Position numbers and translations under genes: made by a program. Below, piece after piece: positions 6,474 to 15,600 of a DNA stretch of 34,735 nt. The stretch is from CAYMJO01 sp964391305. GTDB taxonomy: Bacteria > Patescibacteriota > CALEFQ01. Within the stretch, counting starts at the first letter, position 1. Each line of letters starts with the position of its first letter. Below the pieces are notes generated by a model that was not told where the DNA came from, searched no databases, and saw only the letters and a program-made list of their open reading frames with translations. The DNA is taken from contig CAYMJO010000004.1 of assembly GCA_964391305.1 (NCBI GenBank), positions 1 through 34,735 of the forward strand. The letters run 5' to 3'.

Positions 6474-8696
6474 TTATTGTCCCTTTACGAAATCGCACTC
6501 TTTATTCGAACATTTGATTTTTTTGCCTGCGGCAAAAACGAGCAATGATTTGCATTTTGGGCAGACTTCACCGTTTGGCTTCTGCCAAAGGGCAAATTCG
6601 CACTCGGGAAACTTGTTGCATGCGTAGAAAGTACGTCCCTTCTTACTTCGTTTCTCGATGATATCGCCATTGCCGCACTTGGGACACCCTGCGCCGGTCT
6701 TTTTCTCTATGGGTTTTATGCCCTTGCATTTTGGATAATTGCTGCATCCGAGAAACTCTCCGTATCTTCCTCTTTTGACTTTCATTTGCGCCCCGCATTT
6801 ATCGCACTTCTCGTGCGCGTATTGTTTTTGCAGGGCGTCTTGTTTTGCTTTCTCCTCGGCGAGCGGCTTTGTGTTTTTGCAGGCTGGATATCCGGAACAT
6901 GCCATGAATTTTCCAAAGCGTCCCATCTTGATTACCATAGGCTTCCCGCATTTGTCACATGTCTCCTTCGTCTTTTCCTCTGTCAGTTCTTTTTTGGAAA
7001 CTTCTTTGTCTTTCTTTTTAAGATTTTTTTTGAAAGGCTCGTAGAATTCTTTGATGACCGGAACCCATTTTATTTTTCCGTTTGCGATATCGTCGAGCTC
7101 TTTTTCCATCTGTGCCGTGAATTTCAAGTCAACGATCTTTGGAAAGTGTTCGACCAAAACCTTGTTCACGAGCTCTCCAGTTTCCGTGGGCTCAAATTTT
7201 CGATCGTCGTTTTTCTTGACGTAGCCTCGCTGTTGGATTGTAGAGATTGTCGGCGCGTAAGTCGATGGTCTTCCTATGCCTTGCTCTTCCATCGTTTTTA
7301 CAAGCGATGCTTCGGTGTATCTTGGCAGAGGCTCTGTGGAATGTTTATTAGAATGCAGCTTTAGAAGCTTTAAAATTTCCTCTTTTTTTAAAATGGGGAG
7401 AAGTTTTTCTTTTGTATCGGTTTTATAAATTTTTAAAAAGCCGTCGAATTTGATGATGGATCCCGTTGCTCTGAAAAGATAATTTTTTGCAGAGATATCT
7501 ACGGTCGTTGCATCCATAATGGCTTCTTTCATTTGGCTTGCGGTCATTCTTCGCCAGATGAGATCGTAGAGTTTGAACTGCTTCGGATTCAAGTATTGCC
7601 TGATGCTATCGGGAGTTCTTTCAATAGAGGATGGTCTTATCGCCTCGTGAGCCTCTTGTGCGAGCTTTGACTTCTTTTTGAAAAATCTGAATTTTTCCAG
7701 ACCGTATCCATCTCCGTATTCTTTTTTTATAAAATTTTGAGAAGAGGAGAGAGCTTCTTTTGATAAATTGACAGAATCGGTTCTCATGTACGTTATAAGG
7801 CCGATGGGTTTTCCCTCTCCAATTTCTATTCCTTCGTAGAGTTGCTGTGCGATCATCATCGTTTGTTTGGCCGAGAAATAAAGCTTCTTTGCGGCTTCCT
7901 GTTGCATTGTTGAAGTCGTAAATGGCGGAGAAGGGAATTTCTTTCGCTCGTTTTTTTTAATTTCTGTGATTTTGTACTCTGCGTCTTTAAGATCGGATGT
8001 TATTTCTTCTGCTTGTTTATTGTCCTTTATATCTAATTTCTTGATTATTTTTCCGTCTTTCTTGGCAAGCTTTGCTATGAATTTATCTTTTTTGGGGGAA
8101 TCTTTCTTGCCGAGCTCCGCTTCAATTGTCCAGTATTCGTCGGGTTTGAACTTTCGGATTTCATTTTCGCGATCGACAATCATTCTGACCGCTGCGGATT
8201 GGACGCGTCCAGCGGAGAGTCCCATGCGGACCTTTTTCCAAAGGAAGGGTGACAGTTCGTAGCCGACCAATCGGTCAAGAACTCTTCTTGCCTGTTGCGC
8301 GTCTACCAAATTTTGATCAATTTCTCTCGGATTCTCCAACGAATCAGTGATTGCCTTTTTTGTTATTTCGTGGAAAGCTATTCTTTTGGAATTTTCTTTT
8401 TTTGGCTTCAGAAGGTATTTCAAATGCCATGCGATTGCTTCTCCCTCGCGGTCTTCATCCGTTGCGAAGTATATTTTGTCCGCGTCCTTAGCGTGTTTTT
8501 TTAAAATAGAAACTTGTTTTTTTGAGTTTTCGGGGACTTCGTATTCCGGCTTGAAGCCGCTTTTGATATCGATCCCCATATTGTTTTTTGGCAGGTCCCG
8601 GATATGACCATATGAAGAAATAACAGAGTAGCCTTTGCCGAGGAAACGTTTGATAGTTTTTGCCTTTGTGGGGGATTCTACGATTACTAAGTTCAT
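6474..8696 (-). CDS. topA: DNA topoisomerase I (type IA)
   Basis: A 740-aa type IA topoisomerase that relaxes negative supercoils. The TOPRIM domain starts at VIVESPTKAKTI with catalytic Glu7; the acidic triad is in ATDEDREGEA (about 78-87). LSAGRVQSAAVRMI and ITYMRTDSVNLS follow, the latter carrying the nucleophile Tyr303. The C-terminus holds four Cys4 zinc ribbons. The first three are CDKCGKPM, CDKCGAQM and CPKCGNGD, each paired with a later C-x(4)-C-type element. The last is CPKCKSLL with CSNKECDF. Length and layout are normal. dprA lies 109 bp upstream in the same direction, the common dprA-topA pairing. Confidence 0.97.
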   Translation of the reverse strand: MNLVIVESPTKAKTIKRFLGKGYSVISSYGHIRDLPKNNMGIDIKSGFKPEYEVPENSKKQVSILKKHAKDADKIYFATDEDREGEAIAWHLKYLLKPKKENSKRIAFHEITKKAITDSLENPREIDQNLVDAQQARRVLDRLVGYELSPFLWKKVRMGLSAGRVQSAAVRMIVDRENEIRKFKPDEYWTIEAELGKKDSPKKDKFIAKLAKKDGKIIKKLDIKDNKQAEEITSDLKDAEYKITEIKKNERKKFPSPPFTTSTMQQEAAKKLYFSAKQTMMIAQQLYEGIEIGEGKPIGLITYMRTDSVNLSKEALSSSQNFIKKEYGDGYGLEKFRFFKKKSKLAQEAHEAIRPSSIERTPDSIRQYLNPKQFKLYDLIWRRMTASQMKEAIMDATTVDISAKNYLFRATGSIIKFDGFLKIYKTDTKEKLLPILKKEEILKLLKLHSNKHSTEPLPRYTEASLVKTMEEQGIGRPSTYAPTISTIQQRGYVKKNDDRKFEPTETGELVNKVLVEHFPKIVDLKFTAQMEKELDDIANGKIKWVPVIKEFYEPFKKNLKKKDKEVSKKELTEEKTKETCDKCGKPMVIKMGRFGKFMACSGYPACKNTKPLAEEKAKQDALQKQYAHEKCDKCGAQMKVKRGRYGEFLGCSNYPKCKGIKPIEKKTGAGCPKCGNGDIIEKRSKKGRTFYACNKFPECEFALWQKPNGEVCPKCKSLLVFAAGKKIKCSNKECDFVKGQ

Positions 8697-8805
8697 ATCT
8701 TTTTAAAATTCGAAACACGAAGCACGATTCCGCCGCGGCGGGATCGATATTCGGATTTTGGATTTTTTGTCAAAAACATCTTGAACTATCATTTTTTTTA
8801 AGTCT

Positions 8806-9903
8806 CTATGTGTTTAGAATATAGTTACCAGCTCCAACTTGCTGTACAATTCCTTTTAACTCCATAATTGATAGTGTACTTGATATAATAGAAGCGTCAA
8901 GTTTGGTCAAGTCGGCGAGTTTGTCTCTATGCGTTGGTTCTTTTGATAAAGCCTTTAGTAGACTTTCTTCTTCCTTCGTTTCCGGCAAAATTTTCTTTGC
9001 TTCTTGTTTTCCTTTTACGTTTTCCAAATTTAATTCTTCAAAAATATCGTCAACGCATGTGACGGGCTTTGCGCCTTTTTTTATCAACATATTCGGCCCG
9101 TCAGATTTTCGAGAATTGATATTTCCGGGAACGGCGAACACTTCGCGGTTCTGCTCAAGTGCGAGAAATGCGGTGATCAAAGCTCCGCTTTTTTTGCCGG
9201 CTTCGGTTACAAGCGTTCCAAGTGAAAGCCCGCTTATTATGCGGTTTCTTGCGGGGAAATGTTGTTTAACCGCGGGCATGCCAAGCGGATATTCTGACAA
9301 AATTGCCCCGTTCTTAATTATTTCCTCCGCGAGTCCGTAATTAGCTCTAGGATAAATGTCATTTCTGCCGACTCCGGATCCAAGCACGGCAATGGTTCTT
9401 CCGTTTGCGTCGAGTGCCGCCTTGTGCGCCAAAGCATCGATTCCGATCGCAAGCCCGCTTACGATTGTAATTCTTTGCGATGCGAGTTCTCGTGAAAGCT
9501 CAAGCGTCGTGAGCTTTCCATACGGTGAGAGCTTACGTGTTCCGACGATTGCAATTGAGAAATCATCTTGCTTTGTAAGTGTACCACGAAAGTATAGGAT
9601 TTGTGGAGCCGGATAAATCTCTTTCAGAAGTTTTGGGTAAAGTTTTTCTTCGATTGTGATTGTTTTTATTTTTTCTTTTTCAAGCTTGATGAACTCTTTT
9701 TCAGGATCTATACCTTGTTTTTTATGGAAGATTTTTTCTAAAATTTTTTCTTCGAAGCCGGCGTTTCTGAACTCCGAAAGTTTTCCACAATTCCACGCGT
9801 CGGATAATTTTTTAAAAAATTTTTTCAGTTTAAAAATTCTGACGGGACCGATGTCTTCGATTAGATTAAATGCGTTATAGTATATTTTTTCGTTTTCGTC
9901 CAT
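8806..9903 (-). CDS. dprA: DNA-processing protein DprA
   Basis: A 365-aa DprA (Smf). It has an N-terminal helical region, then the Rossmann-like domain with IAIVGTRKLSPYG, IVSGLAIGIDALAH, VLGSGVGRNDIYP, FPARNRIISGLS and TEAGKKSGALITA. A C-terminal winged-helix segment follows (about 305-362). DprA loads RecA on incoming single-stranded DNA during transformation; with comEC in the same window it supports a DNA-uptake pathway. ATG 9901-9903 is preceded by GAGGA, 7 nt upstream. That SD lies in the 3' arm of a small hairpin followed by seven Ts, so translation or transcription may be attenuated there. Confidence 0.95.
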   Translation of the reverse strand: MDENEKIYYNAFNLIEDIGPVRIFKLKKFFKKLSDAWNCGKLSEFRNAGFEEKILEKIFHKKQGIDPEKEFIKLEKEKIKTITIEEKLYPKLLKEIYPAPQILYFRGTLTKQDDFSIAIVGTRKLSPYGKLTTLELSRELASQRITIVSGLAIGIDALAHKAALDANGRTIAVLGSGVGRNDIYPRANYGLAEEIIKNGAILSEYPLGMPAVKQHFPARNRIISGLSLGTLVTEAGKKSGALITAFLALEQNREVFAVPGNINSRKSDGPNMLIKKGAKPVTCVDDIFEELNLENVKGKQEAKKILPETKEEESLLKALSKEPTHRDKLADLTKLDASIISSTLSIMELKGIVQQVGAGNYILNT

Positions 9904-9907
9904 AAAA

Positions 9908-9938
9908 AAATCCTCGTTTCGGAGGGTTTTTTATTATA
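9908..9938 (-). promoter_or_regulatory. dprA leader: -10 box and SD-sequestering hairpin
   Basis: On the minus strand TATAAT (9933-9938) is followed at once by a hairpin with arms CCTC (9922-9925) and GAGG (9912-9915), then a T run and the dprA ATG. The 3' arm is the dprA SD. No good -35 box is seen at 16-18 bp. Confidence 0.45.
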
Positions 9939-10031
9939 TTAGCATATTTTTTCTTCGTATTCAAGCTGTCTTTGAAATTTATACGAATTGTTTGAGAATT
10001 TTTAAGAACTGGCATTTTGCGCATTCGTATA

Positions 10032-13000
10032 TTATTCGCACAAATTTGCCAATGTATGTATTAGCTTTTCCATGTTGAATTTGTCTAGCTCGCACTTCGC
10101 CGTATTTTCCCTCTTTTGCCACTTGGGATTTTGTTGTATGAGCTTGTAAAATTTTTTATCGCTCAATTCTCCTGCAAAGCTTAGGCTTAGCACTTGCTTC
10201 CTCGTGCCGTCAGTCTTCTTTTTTATTTTAGTGTCTATGCTCAAAATCCTTGCTTTTTGCGCGAGCAGTCTCAGTTTTGTGATTCCAATTAGGTTTCTTA
10301 CAGGTTTTGGCAATTCTTTTTTATTATGACAGAATCGCGAATCGAGGATCATATTGCCAACGATGCTTTCCGATTGTTCTTGGTCTTGAACACTTGCGAG
10401 CTCTTGGTACGCGCGGAGTCTTTTTGCTTCGGTTGCAAAAAAGTCTTTTGGGATGAATGCGTCGATCGGCAAATCTATGGTCACATCTAGCTGTGGTTCC
10501 GCTATTTTTCCAGTCTTCAATTCCTCAACGGCCTGATATAGCAGGCGAGAGTAAAGCGAAAGCCCGATCGCGTTTATATTGCCATGTTGTTCTCGGCCAA
10601 GCATATTTCCGGCGCCGCGAATCTCGAGATCTCGCATCGCGATATCGAATCCTGCGCCAAGTTCATTGGCCGCAAGCAGTGCCTGCAAACGTTCTTTTGC
10701 TTTTCCCTTCAATTTTCTGCCTTTGTAGAAAAAGTGCGCATGCGCTTTTCTATGTCCTCTGCCGATCCTTCCTCGGAGCTGATAAAGCTGGGACAGTCCA
10801 AATCTTGTTGACTCGTCAACTATCAAAGTATTTACGTTCTCAATATCCAAGCCGCTTTCTATGATAGTTGAGCAAACCAAGACGTCAAATCTTTTTAAAT
10901 AAAAATCGTGCATGACTTTTGCCAGTTTTTTCTCTGGCATTTGTCCATGTGCGGTCTCAAATTTTACCTTCGGTAGAAGCTCCCGCATTCTTTTCGTGAA
11001 GATGTCGATCGTTTCCACTCTGTTATGGAGCAAGTAAACTTGTCCACTTTGGTTGATTTCGTTTTGTATTGCTCCCACAAGTTTTCTCTCGTTGTATTCT
11101 ATGATATGCGTGTCTATGGGCTGTCTTCCCGGCGGAGGGGTTTTTATAGTGCTTATGTCGCGGATTCCCACGAGTGAAAAATGCAGGGTTCTTGGAATCG
11201 GCGTTGCCGTCATGGAAAGTACATCGACGTTGTTTCGAAGCTTCTTAAGCATTTCTTTATGTTCGACGCCGAAACGCTGTTCCTCGTCAACTATTATTAG
11301 TCCGAGGTTTTTGAAGCTGACATCTTTTGAGAGAAGCCTGTGTGTTCCGATGACTATGTCGACATCTCCTGATTTCAGTCCTTTGATGATTTTGTTTTGT
11401 TCTGATTTTGTTTTGAATCTGCTTAAAACCTCAATTTTGAGATCAAAGTTATTCAGCCTTTTTTTGTATGTGTTATAATGCTGTTCGGCGAGAATAGTGG
11501 TTGGGCAGAGCATTGCGACTTGCTTTCCGTTCTGCGTTGCTTTGTGAGCCGTTCTTACCGAAATTTCAGTTTTGCCAAATCCGACATCTCCGACGAGTAA
11601 GCGGTCCATTGATTTTTCTTTTTCCATATCTTGTTTGATTTCTTCCGTGACTTTCCGCTGGTCAGGAGTATCTTCATATTTGAACGAGCGTTCGAGCTCA
11701 ATCTGTTCTTCGGTATCAGCTTTGTAGGTATGTCTCGTTGCCATTTCTCTCTTTGCATAGAGTTTCAGGAGTTCGCCTGCGATCTCGCGCGTTTTTTCTT
11801 TGATTCTGTATTTCACTTGGTTCCAGAGCGCGCCGTGCAATCTATGGATCGGCGGATTAGCGCAGCCGATGTATCGGCTAAGCTTGTCCGCGTATTCGAC
11901 GGGCACATAGAGCTTGTCTTTCTCCGCGTACTCGACCACAAAATATTCTCGTTTGCCTTCGTCGATCACATTTTTTTGCATTCCGATAAATTTGCCAATG
12001 CCGTGATCTATGTGAACGACATAATCACTGGGCCTTATCGAGGTAATGAAGTCGAGGTTCGTCTTCTTTCTTGCTTTTTCCTTTTGTTCTTTTTCTCCGA
12101 AAATTTCATAGTCTGACAGAAAAACTTTTTTCGAGACGGCATCGACAAATCCTAGAGAAACGTTCTCTGGCATTTTTATATTTATTGTTCTAAATTTTTT
12201 GGATTTGTTTTTTGAAAAAATTTTTATCTCGTATTTATTTTTTTTGAATTCGTCGAGCTCTTTTTTAAAAAACTTTATATTTCCAAAATAGAGATGAGGC
12301 GGCAGCAAGTCGAGATTTATATTTCCCTTCTCAAAATTTTTGAAAATAATTTGCTGGTTTTTTGGTTCTTTTAAAAGGAAAGATTCGTCAGTTATAATTA
12401 TTGCCTCTTTGTTCTTTTTAAAAAAATCAAAAATGTCAGAATTTCCCATTATGGCTTTATTCGGAATTATTTCCGTGTTTTGCAATTTTGTTCCATGTTT
12501 TTTTGTTTTTGGATCGAAGTATGAGATGAGTGTGATCTTATTTCCCATAAATTCTATTCGAATTGGCCATTTCAGATTTTTCGGAAAAACCTCCACGATG
12601 CCTCCGCGCTTTGCGAAAAATCCATGCTGGACCGCGGAGTCCGTGAACTCGAAGCCGTTGTCGCTTAAAAATTGCAGAAGCTCTTTGCGCTTGATTTCGT
12701 TTCCTTGTTTAATTTTAAAAATATTTTTTTCGAAAATTTTTGGCGGCGCGACTTTTTCGCTCAGAATTTCTTTTGAAAGCAGGTAGATTTTTGAGTTCGG
12801 ACTTTTTTTCAAAATCTCGTATTGCAATTTACTGTCTAGTTTTTGAGCGTCTGTTATTTCAACTTCTCTTTTATTCAAAAAATCTTTCCAGAAATTAAGC
12901 CTTTTGTGAATTTCATGAAGTTCTTTGAGATTTTCCGTGAACCAAAAAACAGGTCTATTCTCTTTTATGCGGGGGTTTATGAATAGCCTTATTACGAGAT

Positions 13001-13085
13001 ATGGCTTTGCGGATTTACAGACGCCAGATATGGTTGTTTTCGGTTTTGTCCGTAAAGCCCTTTTAATTTTTGTAATGTCGTCGAT
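10032..13085 (-). CDS. mfd: Transcription-repair coupling factor Mfd (start codon unusual)
   Basis: Mfd removes RNA polymerase stalled at DNA lesions and recruits UvrA. The order is: UvrB-like N-terminal region (FAKRGGIVEVFPKN, RIEFMGNKI); CarD-like RNAP-interacting domain (SDYVVHIDHGIGKFIG, LYVPVEYADKLSRYIG); superfamily 2 translocase with Walker A LVGDVGFGKTE, VDEEQRFG, MTATPIPRTL and QLRGRIGRG; and a C-terminal TRCF domain. The first conventional in-frame start is TTG 12878, but the frame stays open to the stop at 13104-13106. The extra codons read like the Mfd N-terminus (TTISGVCKSAKPYLVIRLF, NRPVFWFTENLKEL). No ATG, GTG or TTG occurs there in frame. ATC 13083-13085, 4 nt after GAGA, or ATT 13074-13076 are the best candidates. 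From ATC the protein is 1017 aa. Confidence 0.9.
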   Translation of the reverse strand: MDDITKIKRALRTKPKTTISGVCKSAKPYLVIRLFINPRIKENRPVFWFTENLKELHEIHKRLNFWKDFLNKREVEITDAQKLDSKLQYEILKKSPNSKIYLLSKEILSEKVAPPKIFEKNIFKIKQGNEIKRKELLQFLSDNGFEFTDSAVQHGFFAKRGGIVEVFPKNLKWPIRIEFMGNKITLISYFDPKTKKHGTKLQNTEIIPNKAIMGNSDIFDFFKKNKEAIIITDESFLLKEPKNQQIIFKNFEKGNINLDLLPPHLYFGNIKFFKKELDEFKKNKYEIKIFSKNKSKKFRTINIKMPENVSLGFVDAVSKKVFLSDYEIFGEKEQKEKARKKTNLDFITSIRPSDYVVHIDHGIGKFIGMQKNVIDEGKREYFVVEYAEKDKLYVPVEYADKLSRYIGCANPPIHRLHGALWNQVKYRIKEKTREIAGELLKLYAKREMATRHTYKADTEEQIELERSFKYEDTPDQRKVTEEIKQDMEKEKSMDRLLVGDVGFGKTEISVRTAHKATQNGKQVAMLCPTTILAEQHYNTYKKRLNNFDLKIEVLSRFKTKSEQNKIIKGLKSGDVDIVIGTHRLLSKDVSFKNLGLIIVDEEQRFGVEHKEMLKKLRNNVDVLSMTATPIPRTLHFSLVGIRDISTIKTPPPGRQPIDTHIIEYNERKLVGAIQNEINQSGQVYLLHNRVETIDIFTKRMRELLPKVKFETAHGQMPEKKLAKVMHDFYLKRFDVLVCSTIIESGLDIENVNTLIVDESTRFGLSQLYQLRGRIGRGHRKAHAHFFYKGRKLKGKAKERLQALLAANELGAGFDIAMRDLEIRGAGNMLGREQHGNINAIGLSLYSRLLYQAVEELKTGKIAEPQLDVTIDLPIDAFIPKDFFATEAKRLRAYQELASVQDQEQSESIVGNMILDSRFCHNKKELPKPVRNLIGITKLRLLAQKARILSIDTKIKKKTDGTRKQVLSLSFAGELSDKKFYKLIQQNPKWQKRENTAKCELDKFNMEKLIHTLANLCE

Positions 13086-13118
13086 AGATTCTCTTTGATT
13101 ATTCTAGATTATTCTAGG

Positions 13119-13147
13119 ATGTTAGTTTGTTTGATGTGCGATGTCAA
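13119..13147 (-). promoter_or_regulatory. mfd promoter
   Basis: On the minus strand TTGACA (13142-13147), a 17-bp spacer and TAACAT (13119-13124) lie between pth and mfd. The predicted start near 13112 leaves about a 27-nt leader to the proposed ATC start; this leader contains a 10-bp direct repeat (CTAGAATAAT twice). Confidence 0.55.
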
Positions 13148-13164
13148 GAGTGATGACGTGTTAA

Positions 13165-13740
13165 TCAGGGCGTAAGTTGATTAAGAATTTCTTGTTTTTG
13201 TTTTTCTAAAATTTCAAGTTCTTTTTTTGAAAAATTTGACAGGACATATTTTGCGACGAGTTCTTCTTCCTCTGGCGTCTTCGGTTTTTCAGACATTGGT
13301 CTTCCGATGCCAATTCTGATTCGTGCGAACTTATCAGAGCCAAGCCCTTGAATTATTGATCGAAGTCCGTTATGTCCTCCCGCGGATCCTTCCGTTTTTC
13401 TTTTGACCTCGCCAAGCTTCAAATTTATGTCATCGTGAATGACTAAGATTTCTTCAGTCTTTATTTTATGAAAATTCGCGACGGATGCCACGGATTTGCC
13501 GCATTCATTCATGAAAAACTGTGGAAGACAAACGATGATTTTTTTATCATCGGCAATTCCTTCCGCAACGATAGCGTTGAAGTTCTTATTAAAATTAAAT
13601 TCGCTTAAATTTAAATTTGGGAGAGCACCGATTTCTCCAGCGATCTTCGCTCCGATGTTGTGCCTTGTGTTTTCGTACTTTTTTCCAGGATTTCCAAGGC
13701 CTATAATCAGTTTAATTTTTTTTATATTGATAGTTTGCAT
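13165..13740 (-). CDS. pth: Peptidyl-tRNA hydrolase
   Basis: A 191-aa Pth that frees tRNA from peptidyl-tRNAs dropped by ribosomes. Family residues are visible: GLGNPGKKYENTRHNIG (Asn17, catalytic His27), FFMNECG (Asn78), VIHDDINL (Asp103) and SAGGHNGLRSI (Asn124). Length is normal. The start ATG 13738-13740 follows the LCP stop by 3 bp, so the two genes are almost certainly co-transcribed. mfd follows downstream with its own promoter. Confidence 0.97.
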   Translation of the reverse strand: MQTINIKKIKLIIGLGNPGKKYENTRHNIGAKIAGEIGALPNLNLSEFNFNKNFNAIVAEGIADDKKIIVCLPQFFMNECGKSVASVANFHKIKTEEILVIHDDINLKLGEVKRKTEGSAGGHNGLRSIIQGLGSDKFARIRIGIGRPMSEKPKTPEEEELVAKYVLSNFSKKELEILEKQKQEILNQLTP

Positions 13741-13743
13741 TAT

Positions 13744-15600
13744 TTATTTTGCGCTTTCCTCTCCAAGTATGATCACAAAATCTACATTTTCCTTAGCGCC
13801 GTTCTTGTCTGCCGGTGCCTGTTCGTTTAAAGCGTCGGCATCGAGATCTTTCGCGAGCTTCTCAAGCTGTTTTGGCTTTTTGCCACCGGTGTTGTCGTAA
13901 ATGACAGTGTGTTGTCTGTTTTGTTCTGCGGCGTTGCTGAATGTCGTTATGCCGTATCCTTTGTTTCTCAACATATTGGTGTTTTTTGATGCAAGGCCGG
14001 TGAGTGTTGTGCCGTTTTGGATGGAAATTGTTGCCGCTGTATCCTCTTCTTTCTCGTTTTTTCCTTTTTTCGTTTCTGCTTCCGCTTCCGTTTCCGTTAT
14101 TTCTTCTTTGCCTTTTGATTCTTTGTTCTCGTTGGGTATTTCTAGAGCAGGAATTTCTTCGAGACTGTCTGTTTTACCTTCTTCAAAAATATTCACCACA
14201 AGCTCTTGGATTTTTCCATACTCTCCGAATCCGTCAACTGGAATCAAAGTGTATGCTCCTTCGGGAGTCGTGTAAGTTTTCAAATATTTTTCATTTGAAA
14301 TAACTGCGGTTTTTACATTATTTATTTCAAAGTCTTTTGTGAGTTCAAATAATCGCAGGCCTTCCCACATTTGCGCATTGGTCGTGATATGCTTATCCAA
14401 AGCATTGAATAAGGCATTGAGCTTTTGCGGGTTTGCGACGACGCCCGTTGACAATGATTTGTCTTTTATTGCCGCTATCAATTTCTGTTGGCGTCTTGCT
14501 CTTGCGAAATCGGAGGCTTCGTTTTTTACTTTGTTTTCCGGATCTTTGTCCGTAATGACTCCATGTCTTGATCTTGAGTATTTCAGCGCCATATCGCCGT
14601 CTAAGTGTTGTATCCCTCTTTTGAATGCCACGGTTTGATAGCCGTAATCTTCGGTGGGATACTCTTTGTCTATAAAGCCGTTCTCTATATTGACATCCAC
14701 GCCCCCAATGCTGTCCACAATTTCGCTGAAACCTTCAAAGTCTATTCTTAGATAATATGGTATATCCAAACCTGTAATCTGTTCGGCTACATTTTTGACA
14801 TATTTTGGACCCTGATCTTTGCCGGCTTGCGTTTCTCCGTAGTGGTTTATTTTATTTATTCTGGAGTATCCGAACTCTTGGGTTTGAATCCACATATCTC
14901 TTGGCAAAGATATCATCGCTATTTGTTTAGTTCCGGGCTTTATGCTTAGGACTATGATAGAGTCAGTCAGGAATGCACCGTCATGTCCTTCGCCTCCCAT
15001 GCCGAGCAGAAGAACGTTGATTCTTTCCTCGTTTTCGCCTACGAGCTTATTATCCCTTGCAAGCATTAGGTGCTTTATCTGTTCCAGAGTAGATGTTCCT
15101 TCTTTGTTAAAGATATTTGAGCCTGTGAAAAAAGCTCTGCCAAACAAAGCTACACCTAAAAGCAGTACGATAATCAGGATAGTAATTGCGGACTTGACAA
15201 GCTTCATCCATTTTTCTGGGGACACCGCGGATTTTTTTTCTGGCTCTTTCGAAATCTTTTCTTCATTATCAAAAATTTGCTCAACTTTGTCGTGTTCTTC
15301 CCAAAGATCTTTTGGTTCATCGGATTTTGAGAACAGCGGCTTGAAAGCGGGAGCTTTTTTCTTCTGGGGAGCGGGACGGGGTTTTCTTGCCATATCTCCC
15401 TTTGTGTTTTTGTCCACAGCTTTCATTGTCTGCGGTTTTTTCACGGAAGAGTCAAATGCGGTGGGAACTTTCTTTTTGCTTGCTGTCCGGGGCTCTTTTT
15501 TCGCAGAGGGCTTTTGAGTTTTTGCATACCTTTTAACCTCCGTTCTTAGTTCGATGATTTCAGGTTTGTTTTTTTTGTTTTTTATGTCTAGATAGCGCAT
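13744..15600 (-). CDS. LytR-CpsA-Psr (LCP) family protein with LytR C-terminal domain
   Basis: A 618-aa membrane-anchored protein. Residues 1-130 are Lys/Pro-rich and presumably cytoplasmic. One membrane segment follows at about 135-155 (SAITILIIVLLLGVALFG). The LCP domain (about 190-370) shows NVLLLGMG, TDSIIVLSI, ISLPRDMW, IDFEGFSEIVDSIGGVDV and LKYSRSRHG, with the Arg and Asp residues that bind polyprenyl phosphate in the family. An acidic Glu/Lys linker leads to a LytR_C domain (about 520-612, ISIQNGTTLTGLA). LCP enzymes transfer glycopolymers from lipid carriers to the cell wall or to proteins. The long basic cytoplasmic tail is unusual. The gene has its own promoter and pth follows 3 bp later. 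Confidence 0.9.
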   Translation of the reverse strand: MRYLDIKNKKNKPEIIELRTEVKRYAKTQKPSAKKEPRTASKKKVPTAFDSSVKKPQTMKAVDKNTKGDMARKPRPAPQKKKAPAFKPLFSKSDEPKDLWEEHDKVEQIFDNEEKISKEPEKKSAVSPEKWMKLVKSAITILIIVLLLGVALFGRAFFTGSNIFNKEGTSTLEQIKHLMLARDNKLVGENEERINVLLLGMGGEGHDGAFLTDSIIVLSIKPGTKQIAMISLPRDMWIQTQEFGYSRINKINHYGETQAGKDQGPKYVKNVAEQITGLDIPYYLRIDFEGFSEIVDSIGGVDVNIENGFIDKEYPTEDYGYQTVAFKRGIQHLDGDMALKYSRSRHGVITDKDPENKVKNEASDFARARRQQKLIAAIKDKSLSTGVVANPQKLNALFNALDKHITTNAQMWEGLRLFELTKDFEINNVKTAVISNEKYLKTYTTPEGAYTLIPVDGFGEYGKIQELVVNIFEEGKTDSLEEIPALEIPNENKESKGKEEITETEAEAETKKGKNEKEEDTAATISIQNGTTLTGLASKNTNMLRNKGYGITTFSNAAEQNRQHTVIYDNTGGKKPKQLEKLAKDLDADALNEQAPADKNGAKENVDFVIILGEESAK

